From contig CAMAYR010000023.1 in the NCBI GenBank assembly GCA_945862355.1, positions 1-34,857 on the forward strand: a stretch of DNA of 34,857 bases, given 5' to 3'. Under the pieces are notes generated by a model, which saw nothing but the letters and a program-made list of their open reading frames with translations, was not told the DNA's origin and did not search any database. Made by a program: the position numbers and the translations under genes. Shown one piece after another: positions 19,844 through 29,077 of this stretch; within the stretch, counting starts at the first letter, position 1, and every line of letters begins with the position of its first letter. This DNA is from Devosia equisanguinis. Lineage in GTDB: Bacteria; Pseudomonadota; Alphaproteobacteria; Rhizobiales; Hyphomicrobiaceae.

Positions 19844-20901
19844 TTAGGGCCTCCGTCGGCTTGTGCGTTCCAGGCGATGATGTCGCTCAGCGCAACGTGC
19901 TCCATCTCGGCCGGCGTGAGACCGGCGAGCGCCAACTCGAGCCGCAACTCCCCGCCGCGCCGGAACCGGTCGCCCTCCAGCACGGCCAGCGTCGCCTGCT
20001 TCGCCGCTGCCATGATCTTCCAATAGCGCACGGCGTCGACCGGGATCTCCCGTGCAGCAGCCGCCGTATAGGCCTCGAGAAAGGGTGCCAGGGGCGCTAT
20101 TCCGCCAGAGACGGGATCATCGTTGCCTTGGCGCGAGCAGCGCGCCGCCATCGAGCCGATGTCCTCGTCCGGATCGCCCCAGTGTGCGGTCTCCCAGCCG
20201 AGTATGCCCGCGAGGCGCCCATTGTTGTCGGTGAAATTGCCGGTCCTGAAATCGCCATGCACGAGGGTCAACGGCTTACCTGGCGGAGCGTGGGCTTCCA
20301 GCCAGACCAGAACGTATTCCAGCGCCGGCCGCGGCTCCTTCGCCTTGTCGAGGGCGGCGCGCAGACGGGCGACTTCCGCGGGTGCAGGCGAGGACATCGG
20401 CACCGGCAGGCAGGCGAGGCTCGGCAGCGGTGGCGTAATCGAATGGACCCTGGCCAGTTGCTCGCCCAGCTCCCGCGCCAGCGCCACGGGGGTAGCCACA
20501 AGCTCCCTCTCTTGCCCGATCGGCGGGGCCAGGACATCGCCGTCGATGCACGGTTGCACGATGAATGACCTGCCGAGCGGGCTCGAACCACCGACGACGG
20601 CGATCGGCGCCGCCACCATCACGCCCGCGGCATGGACAGCGCTCAGCACGCGGGCTTCGCTGTCGCAATCGAGACTGAGCGTAATGCGCGCAGCCGAATT
20701 CAGTCGGAGTTGCCAAACATGCGAGCCGGCGAACCGGCCACCCTCGACCTCCACGACGAGCCGCCAGCTCTCAGGCCCCGCTCTGCGCGCCAGATGCTCG
20801 GCAGTTCGTATGGTGACGGCGCTGGCGCCGATCTGCCGCGCGATCTCGTCGGCGGCAGCAGTCCGGTGGGCGAGTTCCTGAAGACTTGTCATGGGCAGCA
20901 T
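19834..20901 (-). CDS. aminoglycoside/choline-kinase-like phosphotransferase family protein
   Basis: LTLVHGDFRTGNFTDNNGRLAGILGWETAHWGDPDEDIG (Brenner-type HGDxxxxN and DxD region). Confidence 0.88.
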   Translation of the reverse strand: MLPMTSLQELAHRTAAADEIARQIGASAVTIRTAEHLARRAGPESWRLVVEVEGGRFAGSHVWQLRLNSAARITLSLDCDSEARVLSAVHAAGVMVAAPIAVVGGSSPLGRSFIVQPCIDGDVLAPPIGQERELVATPVALARELGEQLARVHSITPPLPSLACLPVPMSSPAPAEVARLRAALDKAKEPRPALEYVLVWLEAHAPPGKPLTLVHGDFRTGNFTDNNGRLAGILGWETAHWGDPDEDIGSMAARCSRQGNDDPVSGGIAPLAPFLEAYTAAAAREIPVDAVRYWKIMAAAKQATLAVLEGDRFRRGGELRLELALAGLTPAEMEHVALSDIIAWNAQADGGPKWP

Positions 20902-20968
20902 ATACGCTACCGCCGACGCTGCGGGCCAGCAGCGTCTCGGTCTCGTTTCTGCGGGCCGCGCAGACGGC

Positions 20969-22009
20969 TCAGCCCTTGGCGAGGCTCGCCAGACGGGCCG
21001 TCGTCGTCTCGAGCACCGGCTTGACGAGAGGGGCGATGCTTGCGTTGGCGAGCAACCGCGTCACCGCCGGCGCGATCACCGGCAACCAGGCGCCGACATG
21101 GTTCGCCAGCATCTGCCTGTTGTCGCTGGAAAGTTGTCTTGCCGCGCCGTCGAGCCGCTCGAGCGTGGATTGAGCCAGCCGGAGCCGGGGAATTCCAGCC
21201 TCCGCCGTAGCCGTGTCCGTCACACCGGACAGCACCCCGTGGAGCGACCTCAGCGCCCCATCTAGCTCGCCTGCGACATCAGTGCTGCCTGCCATCAGTC
21301 GCGGCGGCGCGGGCACGTCGGCCCACGGCGCGGGAGCACCGCCGAACCAAGCGCCCCAGATGAGGCTCGCCGCTCCCACCAGCACGGCCCATGGCCAGCC
21401 GTTGAACGGCTTTGCCGGTGATGCGAGTGCCGCGCCGGGCGAGGCAACGCCGGCATTACCCGGCAACACGCCGTCGAGGAGGTTCGTGCCTGCGAGCATC
21501 TTGGCAAGCTCGCCTGGAATGGCCGCCGCGATATTCGGCTTCTGCTCGGCAAGCAGCTTGGCCACGCCGCCGGCTTCGAGTTTCATGCTTTTCTGCTGCT
21601 GGGCGAGCGTGCCCATGACGATGGGAGCGAGGATGCCGACGAGCCCACCGGTGGCCTTCTCACTCGAGCCAGTGAACCTGGACAGCGTGCCGATCAGCGT
21701 GCCGAGCGAGGTATTGCCGATGAGACCGCCGAGAGCGGTCGTACCTTGCTCCGCGATGGCTTTGTGTTGTGGCCCACCGAGCACCTGGCTGAGCCGCCCG
21801 AGCATTCCCGTGTCCTGCTTTGTGAGCGCCTCGGTCAGAGCACGTGCGCCGTCGGCCTTGGCGGCTTTGCCCGCCAGAGCGGCCAGTATCACGGGGACGG
21901 CTGCCTTGATGACTGTGTTGGCGAGATTGGGGTTGATGCCGAGGTTCGAGGCCAGCTTGCCGACCAGGGCAGGTGCCAGATACTGCAGGGTCATGGAGAC
22001 GAGATTCAC
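20969..22009 (-). CDS. DUF937/YidB-like protein
   Basis: MTLQYLAPALVGKLASNLGINPNLANTVIKAAVPVILAALAGKA...; GTG start at 22009 preceded by an AGGAGG-type RBS. Confidence 0.75.
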   Translation of the reverse strand: MNLVSMTLQYLAPALVGKLASNLGINPNLANTVIKAAVPVILAALAGKAAKADGARALTEALTKQDTGMLGRLSQVLGGPQHKAIAEQGTTALGGLIGNTSLGTLIGTLSRFTGSSEKATGGLVGILAPIVMGTLAQQQKSMKLEAGGVAKLLAEQKPNIAAAIPGELAKMLAGTNLLDGVLPGNAGVASPGAALASPAKPFNGWPWAVLVGAASLIWGAWFGGAPAPWADVPAPPRLMAGSTDVAGELDGALRSLHGVLSGVTDTATAEAGIPRLRLAQSTLERLDGAARQLSSDNRQMLANHVGAWLPVIAPAVTRLLANASIAPLVKPVLETTTARLASLAKG

Positions 22010-22245
22010 CGATACCTCCTTTGCGGGCTTACAAGCCGGGTGCGCATCCCGGCGGGGCCCTGCTACCCGCTCTCGGCCGACCGGCCCAAACCGCGTGCCG
22101 TTCGGCAAGCACCGTCGGGCAGCATACGGCGCAAGACTGGCGATGCGCAGGATGTATATCGCTGGTCGGTCGACGGGGCTACGTTCCGGCCGGATTGGTA
22201 AACCAGCGCAGCCGCTCTGTCGCACTTGAGAAAAAGGTGCCTGTC

Positions 22246-23241
22246 ATGTCCCGACTGAAGCTCTCGATCGCCTTCGTGGCGAACCCCAGAACGCGGCCGA
22301 TCCTCGATGGCCGTGTGGAGCCTGATGGCATCGATCTCATATGTACCCCCGGTAATCCCGGCGAGATCTTCTGGCGGCAGCTAAAGTACGCGGACTGGGA
22401 CGTGTCGGAGATGAGCTTCTCTTCCCTGATGATTGCGGTCGCGAAAGGCGACGACCGCTTCGTCGGCCTGCCCATATTCACGACCCGCCGCTTCTTCCAT
22501 GCGCACATTCTGGTTCGTCGCGATGCCGGGATCGAGCGGCCGGAGGATTTGAAGGGCCGCCGCGTCGGCGTCACCGAGTATCAGCAGACCGCCGCGCTGT
22601 GGACGCGGGGGGCGCTCCAGCACGAGTTCGGCGTAGCCGACCGCGACATGGAGTTCTTCATGGAGCGCACGCCCGACAAGAGCCACGGCGGCGCGACGGG
22701 CTTCAAGGCTCCCTCCGGCGTCACCGTCCATCAGATTCCCCCCGACAGGAACATCGGCCAGATGATGCTCGACGGCGAGCTCGACGCAGCGCTTCACTAT
22801 CGCGGATGGGCAAGCTCGGTGAACCGCTCGTTTCTCGACCTGCGCGCCGACCCGGCAATCGCGACGCTGTTCCCCGATCCCCACGCCGAGGGTGTGCGCT
22901 ATCTGGCCAAGACCGGCCTCTACCCGATCAATCACGGCATGTGCATCCGCCGCGAGATCGTCGAGCGCGACCCGTGGTTGGTGCTCAACCTGCTCCGCGC
23001 CTTCGAGCGCGCGGCCGAAATCGCCGATCGCGAGCGCGCCGAGCATGCCGAGGCGCACATCGAGGCTGGTCTGCTCCCCGCCTCGGCGCGCGCCGCGCTC
23101 GCCGAACCCTTGATCCGCCACGGCATCCTCGCAAACCGCAAGGTGCTCGAGACGGCGGCGAAATACTCGCTCGAGCAGGGCCTGACGCCGCGCCTGATGC
23201 GGCTGGACGAGATTTTCGCGCCCGCCACGATGGAGGTTTAG
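22246..23241 (+). CDS. 4,5-dihydroxyphthalate decarboxylase-like / substrate-binding-fold protein (paralog 1)
   Basis: LKLSIAFVANPRTRPILDGRVEPDGIDLICTPGNPGEIFWRQLKYADWDVSEMSFSSLMIA...GRRVGVTEYQQTAALWTRGALQHEFGV. Confidence 0.82.
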   Translation: MSRLKLSIAFVANPRTRPILDGRVEPDGIDLICTPGNPGEIFWRQLKYADWDVSEMSFSSLMIAVAKGDDRFVGLPIFTTRRFFHAHILVRRDAGIERPEDLKGRRVGVTEYQQTAALWTRGALQHEFGVADRDMEFFMERTPDKSHGGATGFKAPSGVTVHQIPPDRNIGQMMLDGELDAALHYRGWASSVNRSFLDLRADPAIATLFPDPHAEGVRYLAKTGLYPINHGMCIRREIVERDPWLVLNLLRAFERAAEIADRERAEHAEAHIEAGLLPASARAALAEPLIRHGILANRKVLETAAKYSLEQGLTPRLMRLDEIFAPATMEV

Positions 23242-23358
23242 GCGGCATCATGCGATCGGAAGGATATGGCGGCCCACCTTGCATTCTGCGCGTCCGCCCT
23301 ACAGGCTGAAGGCTTGCAGAAGGCTTCCGGACGCTTCCACTCGAGCCGGAAAGACACT

Positions 23359-23519
23359 AGTGAGGCGTCGCGCCTTAGTTGACCGACGGTGCGGCGAGGC
23401 AGGTGTCGACTAAGGCGCGATAAACGCCTCACTAAGCAATTGTTGATTCCAGTGGCCCTCATGTCGCGCCTAAATCGGACGGTGGTTGCGGCTATGATGT
23501 GATTTAGGCGCGACTGGCC
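23359..23519. repeat. Composite two-hairpin intergenic repeat copy B
   Basis: Module 1 (23359-23433) AGTGAGGCGTCGCGCCTTAGTTGAC...GTCGACTAAGGCGCGATAAACGCCTCACT; module 2 (23451-23519) GGCCCTCATGTCGCGCCTAAATC...GATTTAGGCGCGACTGGCC. Confidence 0.9.
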
Positions 23520-23589
23520 CCAAGTGAAAACGGGCCCGTGCGACAACCGACAACCGACAACTTACAACGAGACGAGACCGGAGACCCCA

Positions 23590-24444
23590 ATGGCAGAGCT
23601 TCCCCGCCTCAACGGCATCATCAAGGCACTGGCGAGCGGCAAGCATGCCGTGACGTGCTTCCAGCCCTGCGAGATCGGCATTGCCGTCGAGATGGCGCAG
23701 TCCAAGTATGACGGTGTCATCTACGAGATGGAGCATCTGGCCTGGGACGGCATGGCGCTGCGTCACACGCTGCAGTACTCGCTCAACCGTCAGCAGATCG
23801 TCGAAAAGGGACTTGCCCCGCAGGTGACACCGCTGGTGCGCATCCCCGTCAACGGCGTGGAGAAGAACCAGTGGTTTGCCAAGCAGGCGCTCGACATGGG
23901 CTGCTATGGCATCTGCTGGCCGCACATCTCGACCGCCGACGAGGCCTACAACGCGATCTCCGCCTGCCGCTATCCCCGCCTGGAGGACAAGCCCAACTAC
24001 GAGCCCGCCGGCATCCGCGGCGACGGCCCGGTCCAGGCTGCGCGCTACTGGGGCATCTCGCAGCAGGACTACTACAAGAAAGCCGACGTCTGGCCGCTAG
24101 ACCCCAACGGCGAGATCTTCGTCGTGCTGCAGATCGAGGACACGAAAGGCATCAAGAACCTCAAGGAGATCCTCCAGGTGCCCGGCATCGGCTGCATTCT
24201 GATCGGCGAGGGCGACCTCTCCCAGGAACTCGGCGTGCCCCGTCAGTACGAGCATAAGGTGGTGCTCGATGCGATGGCGGAGATCGTGGCGCGCTGCAAG
24301 GAGGCGAACGTCGTCGTCGGCCATCCCCACGTGGAGATCGGCAATGCGCAGCGCATCATCGACGAGGGCTATCGCTTCCTGATGAGCGCCGCACCGCGCA
24401 ATTACGGCACGCTCAACAACACGCTGAAGCTGGCGGGAAGATGA
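23590..24444 (+). CDS. HpcH/HpaI aldolase/citrate lyase family protein
   Basis: KYDGVIYEMEHLAWD...VTPLVRIPVNGVEKNQWFAKQALDMGCYGICWPHIS...VLQIEDTKGIKNLKEILQVPGIGCILIGEGDLSQELG. Confidence 0.9.
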   Translation: MAELPRLNGIIKALASGKHAVTCFQPCEIGIAVEMAQSKYDGVIYEMEHLAWDGMALRHTLQYSLNRQQIVEKGLAPQVTPLVRIPVNGVEKNQWFAKQALDMGCYGICWPHISTADEAYNAISACRYPRLEDKPNYEPAGIRGDGPVQAARYWGISQQDYYKKADVWPLDPNGEIFVVLQIEDTKGIKNLKEILQVPGIGCILIGEGDLSQELGVPRQYEHKVVLDAMAEIVARCKEANVVVGHPHVEIGNAQRIIDEGYRFLMSAAPRNYGTLNNTLKLAGR

Positions 24445-24496
24445 GGCTCACCCTCCTCCCCATTCGTTTTCCGGATGGGGAGAAGGAATTCGCACC

Positions 24497-24943
24497 ATGC
24501 GCCAGACCCGACGAATCCGTATCAACGCTCCCCAGCATCGTGTGTGGGAATTGCTCGACGACGCCAGCAAGCTGCAGTCGTGGATGCCTCACATCGTTGC
24601 CGTCCACTATCCCGACGGCCGGCCCAAGGGCGACCCGGTCGGCGCCCGGTTTGTCCACGAGATGCGCCAGGGCGATCAGGTCTCGTCTTACGAGGGCCAG
24701 ATTACGGAGTATCGGCGCGGCGAGTTGCTCGCCATGATGGTCCGTCCCCAAGCATTCGCGATGCACGCAGTCTATCACCTGTCGGGCGACGACGACTGGA
24801 CGCTTCTCGAATACGGCTGCGACGTGAAGCCGACGACATGGCGCGGCTATCTCATGGTCTGGTACGGCAGGCGCCTGCTCAACTCGATCCTCGACCAGCA
24901 GCTCGCGCGGCTGAAGCTGGCCGCGGAGGGCCACCAGCTTTAG
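24497..24943 (+). CDS. SRPBCC (polyketide cyclase/START-like) family protein
   Basis: RQTRRIRINAPQHRVWELLDDASKLQSWMPHIVAV pattern. Confidence 0.85.
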   Translation: MRQTRRIRINAPQHRVWELLDDASKLQSWMPHIVAVHYPDGRPKGDPVGARFVHEMRQGDQVSSYEGQITEYRRGELLAMMVRPQAFAMHAVYHLSGDDDWTLLEYGCDVKPTTWRGYLMVWYGRRLLNSILDQQLARLKLAAEGHQL

Positions 24944-25034
24944 ACTGATACTGAAACTGGCACTTGAGACTGGAAGTGACGTTCAATAGGTGGCGGCCCT
25001 GGATGGCCTAGCACCAGCACTAGCGGAGGACACC

Positions 25035-25943
25035 ATGGCGAGCCCAATTCCGAAGTCCGGTCCTGTCACGCTCCAGGCCAACATTATGGAGTACGTGAAC
25101 ACCAAGGCGATCCGCGCAGGCGACGTGAGTTCCGACCTCGTGAAGATCGAGTTCACCGGCCCGAAGATCGCCAACCAGGGCTTCAAGCCGTTGATCCGCG
25201 AAGCCAAGTTTCACATTTCCGAGCTGGCCGTCGTGTCGTTCCTCCAGGCACGCGAGGCGGGCAAGCCGTTGGTCATGGCGCCCGCGCCGATCCTGTCGCG
25301 CTTCCAGCACCAGAACATTTCCTACAACGTCGAGCGCTGCCCCGGCATGAAGCCGAAGGACGTCGAGGGCAAGCTCGTCGGCCTGCGTTCGTATTCGCAA
25401 ACCACTGCGCTGTGGGTGCGGGCGATCCTGAAGCACGAGTATGGCGTCGATCTCGGCTCGATCCGGTGGACGTGCTATGACCCGCCGCACCCCGCCGAGG
25501 TCAAGGACCCCGATTTCGTGATCCCGTTCGATCCGGCCGGCCGCACGGTCGAGGAGATGCTGGTCGCCGGTGCGTTCGACGCCGCCATCATCGGCGGCAC
25601 GATCAAGGGCGAGCCGAAAGTTGCGACGCTCATTCCCGACGCCGAGAAGGCCGCTCTCGACTGGTATGCGCGCAAGAAGATCGTGCCTGTGAACCACTAT
25701 CTCGTGATGGGGGCCGATCTGCCGAAGGAGCGGCCGGACGTCGTGCGTGAGGTCTACCGTATGATCGGAGAGAGCAAGAAGGCCAACCCGCTGACGGCCG
25801 GCGGCGTCGATCTCCTGCCGATGGGCTTCGAGGCCAATCGCCCGACCATCGAGCAGATCATCGAGTTCGCCCTCGAGCAGGGCCTCATCAAGACGCGCTT
25901 CAAGGTCGAGGATCTTTTCGATCCCGTCACGATGAGCCTTTGA
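25035..25943 (+). CDS. 4,5-dihydroxyphthalate decarboxylase-like / substrate-binding-fold protein (paralog 2)
   Basis: Shares EAKFHISELAVVSFLQA..., GKLVGLRSYSQTTALWVRAILKHEYGV and C-terminal ALEQGLIKTRFKVEDLFDPVTMSL with paralog 1 (SLEQGLTPRLMRLDEIFAPATMEV). Confidence 0.82.
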   Translation: MASPIPKSGPVTLQANIMEYVNTKAIRAGDVSSDLVKIEFTGPKIANQGFKPLIREAKFHISELAVVSFLQAREAGKPLVMAPAPILSRFQHQNISYNVERCPGMKPKDVEGKLVGLRSYSQTTALWVRAILKHEYGVDLGSIRWTCYDPPHPAEVKDPDFVIPFDPAGRTVEEMLVAGAFDAAIIGGTIKGEPKVATLIPDAEKAALDWYARKKIVPVNHYLVMGADLPKERPDVVREVYRMIGESKKANPLTAGGVDLLPMGFEANRPTIEQIIEFALEQGLIKTRFKVEDLFDPVTMSL

Positions 25944-26246
25944 GGCAGCGAGCGCCGAGCGGCGTAGGGTGCATGAGCGCGCCAGCGCGACATGCCCCGC
26001 GGCCAGCAGGCGCCAGAGCGAACGCACACCATGGTGCTCGTTATTGAGTTATGGGAAAAGGCGGGGGCAGCCATCGGCCGATCCCGCCTGTCCGATCCCG
26101 CCTTGCCGAGGCCATCACGCACGGCCACGATGTCCGCAACTGAGGGAGCTTCTGCCGTGATCGAGGCGCCGCGATCGGCAGCAGGTGAGCCCAGCACCCA
26201 ACCGGAACCTGAGCAGATGCAGCATGTGTGGCGCACCACAGTCCAG

Positions 26247-27200
26247 TTATCGATGCCGTGAAGCGGAAGCGGAAGAGGCGGATTGGACCGGATTCAATCC
26301 AGGAGTTGCAATGGAACCCCCATCGGGATCCGTTCCTGCGGTGTCAACGATCAATGACCTCAGCAGAAGTGCAGCAAGGGAACCAGATGGCAACCGATCC
26401 GGCAAAACGAGTTTGAGATCTTTCACCAGCGGCGCGCCTTCGATATGCAGCGCCGCCAACCGCCCAGCGGCAACTTCTTCCGTAACAGCCGAGCGCATCA
26501 CGATCGATACGCCAGCGCCGGCTTGTACTGCTTTCTTCACGGCCTCTGTGCTGCCGAAACCGGATCGTATACGCAGCCGGTCAGCGACCTCCCCCAACTG
26601 CTCTTTCAAGATCCGTCCTGTTCCGCTACCCGTCTCGCCGCCCAGCATGATTTCGCAGGGGAGTTCCGCTGGAGGAATGGACTGGAGGCTGGCCCACCTG
26701 TGCTCCGGCGACACGATGACGACGAGCGGCTCGCGCAACCATGTCTGGGCCGAGAAGCCGCCACGGTCGTCCCACCACTCCATAACAGCGACATCTGCCT
26801 CACCTCGCTCCAGTCGCTCGGCAACCTCGGGATTCGGGCCGATCCACATCTCGACATCGATACCCATGCATCGCCCAAATGCGGCGATTGGTGGCTGCAA
26901 CAGATAGACGCCAATGTTGCTCGCCGCCGCCACCCGGAGCCGCGGCTGATGCATCATCTCTCTGGCGCGGACGGCGGTTCCAACTAGAGCTCGGGCATAA
27001 GGCAGAAATCGCAATCCGTGCTGCGTCGGGTTAACGGCTCTGTGCTCGCGTGCCAGCAGAGGAGCCGCCAGGTGCTCCTCGAGTTGCTTGATGTGCTCGA
27101 CGATCGTCGAAGGTGACAGATCGAGCTTCTTGGCGGCGGAACGAATGCCCTTGGTGTCGACGACGACAAGGAAGCTGCGAACATGAGTTAGATTAAGCAT
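26247..27200 (-). CDS. LysR-family regulator at the end of the phosphite operon (PtxE-like by position)
   Basis: N-terminal LysR HTH MLNLTHVRSFLVVVDTKGIRSAAKKLDLSPSTIVEHIKQLEEHL...; immediately downstream of the ptxD homolog on the same strand. Confidence 0.88.
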   Translation of the reverse strand: MLNLTHVRSFLVVVDTKGIRSAAKKLDLSPSTIVEHIKQLEEHLAAPLLAREHRAVNPTQHGLRFLPYARALVGTAVRAREMMHQPRLRVAAASNIGVYLLQPPIAAFGRCMGIDVEMWIGPNPEVAERLERGEADVAVMEWWDDRGGFSAQTWLREPLVVIVSPEHRWASLQSIPPAELPCEIMLGGETGSGTGRILKEQLGEVADRLRIRSGFGSTEAVKKAVQAGAGVSIVMRSAVTEEVAAGRLAALHIEGAPLVKDLKLVLPDRLPSGSLAALLLRSLIVDTAGTDPDGGSIATPGLNPVQSASSASASRHR

Positions 27201-27233
27201 CGTCGTGATGTCTGCTTCGCTCGATGTCGTGCA

Positions 27234-28247
27234 CTAGTCGGGACGTGTCGCGTTGATCGCGCCGGTCGGGACAAGTCCTTGCAACACGTCGATGATGCTG
27301 CGCGCTGCCGAGGCCTCGATCTCGCGCCTGACATCGATCACGGCCGAACCGATATGCGGCGTCAGAACCGTAGGAGAACCAGGAGCGAGTAGCCGCTCGT
27401 CGATGGAAGCAGGCCGATCGGGACGCGCCCAATCTTCACATTCGAAAACGTCTGCCGCGTAGCCGCGAAGATGTCCCCTCGAAATCGCATCGGCAACAGC
27501 GGCCTCGTCGACCAGCGATCCTCGGGCAGGATTGACGAGGATCGTTCCCGGCTTCATCGCGGCAATGGAGCGCGCGTCGATGACATGCTTCGTCGATGCC
27601 GACAGTGGTAACGCGAGCACGACGAAATCCGATATACGCAGAAGCTCGCCGAGGGGGACCAACTCGACCAGCGTGCTCGCCTCGTGCCGGGGCCCTTCCA
27701 GCGCGCTGTCGTGTGCCATGATTCGGCAGCCGAAGCCGCTGAGCCGCGCCGCGATCGCCTGGCCCACCTTGCCGAAGCCGACGATCCCCACGGTCGCTCC
27801 AGCGATCCCTATGCCATAATGTTGCGGACGCCAGCCGTGGAAACCTTCTCGACGTATCTCGCTATCTCCAGCCAGCATGTTCCGCCCCAAGGCCAGCATC
27901 AGCCCGATGGCAAGCTCTGCTGTCGGTATGGTGAGAAGATCGCTGCAGATCGTCACCCATACACCGCGCGCCGAAGCCGCCTCGACATCGATGTTGTCGA
28001 ACCCTTTCAGGGCCGCGCCAATGACCTGGAGCTTGGGGCAGCTTTCGAGGAAGGCAGCATTTATACGATCGGGCATGAAGGCCATGATCCCGGCCGCTTC
28101 CCGGCAATGCGCGAGCAGGACATCCCGCTGCCAGGGTTCGTTGCCGTCGTTGGCGATGACACGCGCGATGCCCTCGAACATCGCGCGTGTTTCGACAAAT
28201 GTACGGTTCGTCAGAACGACCAACGGCAACTTCGTCAACTGAGCCAT
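27234..28247 (-). CDS. ptxD: NAD-dependent phosphite dehydrogenase (PtxD-like D-2-hydroxyacid dehydrogenase)
   Basis: AFMPDRINAAFL, GAALKGFDNIDVEAASARGVWVT, PTAELAIGL, GWRPQHYG, TVGIVGFGKVGQA, NPARGSLVDEAAV, GYAADVFECEDWARPDRP, TPHIGSAVIDVRREIE, corresponding to PtxD signature blocks including KGFDN, R, E, H and the R after the catalytic His. Confidence 0.9.
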   Translation of the reverse strand: MAQLTKLPLVVLTNRTFVETRAMFEGIARVIANDGNEPWQRDVLLAHCREAAGIMAFMPDRINAAFLESCPKLQVIGAALKGFDNIDVEAASARGVWVTICSDLLTIPTAELAIGLMLALGRNMLAGDSEIRREGFHGWRPQHYGIGIAGATVGIVGFGKVGQAIAARLSGFGCRIMAHDSALEGPRHEASTLVELVPLGELLRISDFVVLALPLSASTKHVIDARSIAAMKPGTILVNPARGSLVDEAAVADAISRGHLRGYAADVFECEDWARPDRPASIDERLLAPGSPTVLTPHIGSAVIDVRREIEASAARSIIDVLQGLVPTGAINATRPD

Positions 28248-28266
28248 TTTCGATTGCCTGCTCGTC

Positions 28267-29073
28267 TTATTTTAGGGTCTTGCGGAGATAGGCACCGATG
28301 CTGTCGACGACGACGACACAGGCCAGGATCGACAGCAGGATTGCGGATACCTGATCGTAGTTGAGCAGCCGCAGCGCAGCCATCAGTTCGAAGCCTATTC
28401 CTCCCGCGCCGACGATGCCGAGTACGGCCGAGGCGCGGAAATGATACTCCCATCTGTAGATCGTGACGTCCATGAGCTGTGGCAGAACCTGCGGCAGGAC
28501 TGCGTGCAGGATCACCTGCGTCTGTGTCGCTCCGGCAGCCCGTGCGGCCTCCAGAGGCTTGGGATCGACGTGCTCGATCGCCTCGGCGTAGAACTTCCCG
28601 ACCATTCCCACCGAGTGAAGTCCCAGCGCCAGGACGCCGGGGAGTGCGCCGAACCCGACAGCCGCAACGAACAGCACGCCCAGAATGATCTCGGGCACCG
28701 AACGCAAGAATGCCAGCAGCGTGCGCACCACGAAGTATACGCTCGGATGCGGACTGGTATTGGGAGCGGCAAGCAGAGCCAGCGGAAGTGAAAAGACGAC
28801 GGCGAGCGCAGTTCCGGCGATCGACATCAAAAGCGTGTCGAGCAGCGGCTTCAGCCACGTCTGCCATCGGGTGAAGTTCGGAGGCACCATCTCCGACGCC
28901 AATTGCTGAATTGCCGGCCCGCTATCAGCGAACCGCTTGGCGTCGAAGAAACCCGTCCCCCACAGGGAGAAGAGGGAAATACACACGATCAGTCCCACGA
29001 GCGCCGCACCACGTAAAGCGGAGCGACGCTCGTCGGCCAGGATCGCCTCGAAGGAGGTCGAGATCGACATCAA
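28267..29073 (-). CDS. ptxC: phosphite/phosphonate ABC transporter permease (PhnE/PtxC-like)
   Basis: RTLLAFLRSVPEIILGVLFVAAVGFGALPGVLALGLHSVGMVGKFYAEAIEHVDPKPLEAARAAGATQTQVILHAVLPQV. Confidence 0.9.
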   Translation of the reverse strand: MMSISTSFEAILADERRSALRGAALVGLIVCISLFSLWGTGFFDAKRFADSGPAIQQLASEMVPPNFTRWQTWLKPLLDTLLMSIAGTALAVVFSLPLALLAAPNTSPHPSVYFVVRTLLAFLRSVPEIILGVLFVAAVGFGALPGVLALGLHSVGMVGKFYAEAIEHVDPKPLEAARAAGATQTQVILHAVLPQVLPQLMDVTIYRWEYHFRASAVLGIVGAGGIGFELMAALRLLNYDQVSAILLSILACVVVVDSIGAYLRKTLK

Positions 29074-29077
29074 ATCC

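Noticed and set aside
24943-24979. ACTG-rich microrepeat (agactgatactgaaactggcacttgagactgg) before paralog 2
   Set aside because: Irregular unit and spacing; likely low-complexity leader rather than a defined element.
26152-26181. Imperfect palindrome CTGCCGTGATCG...CGATCGGCAG between convergent genes as a terminator
   Set aside because: Bulged stem and no T tract on either side; not enough support.
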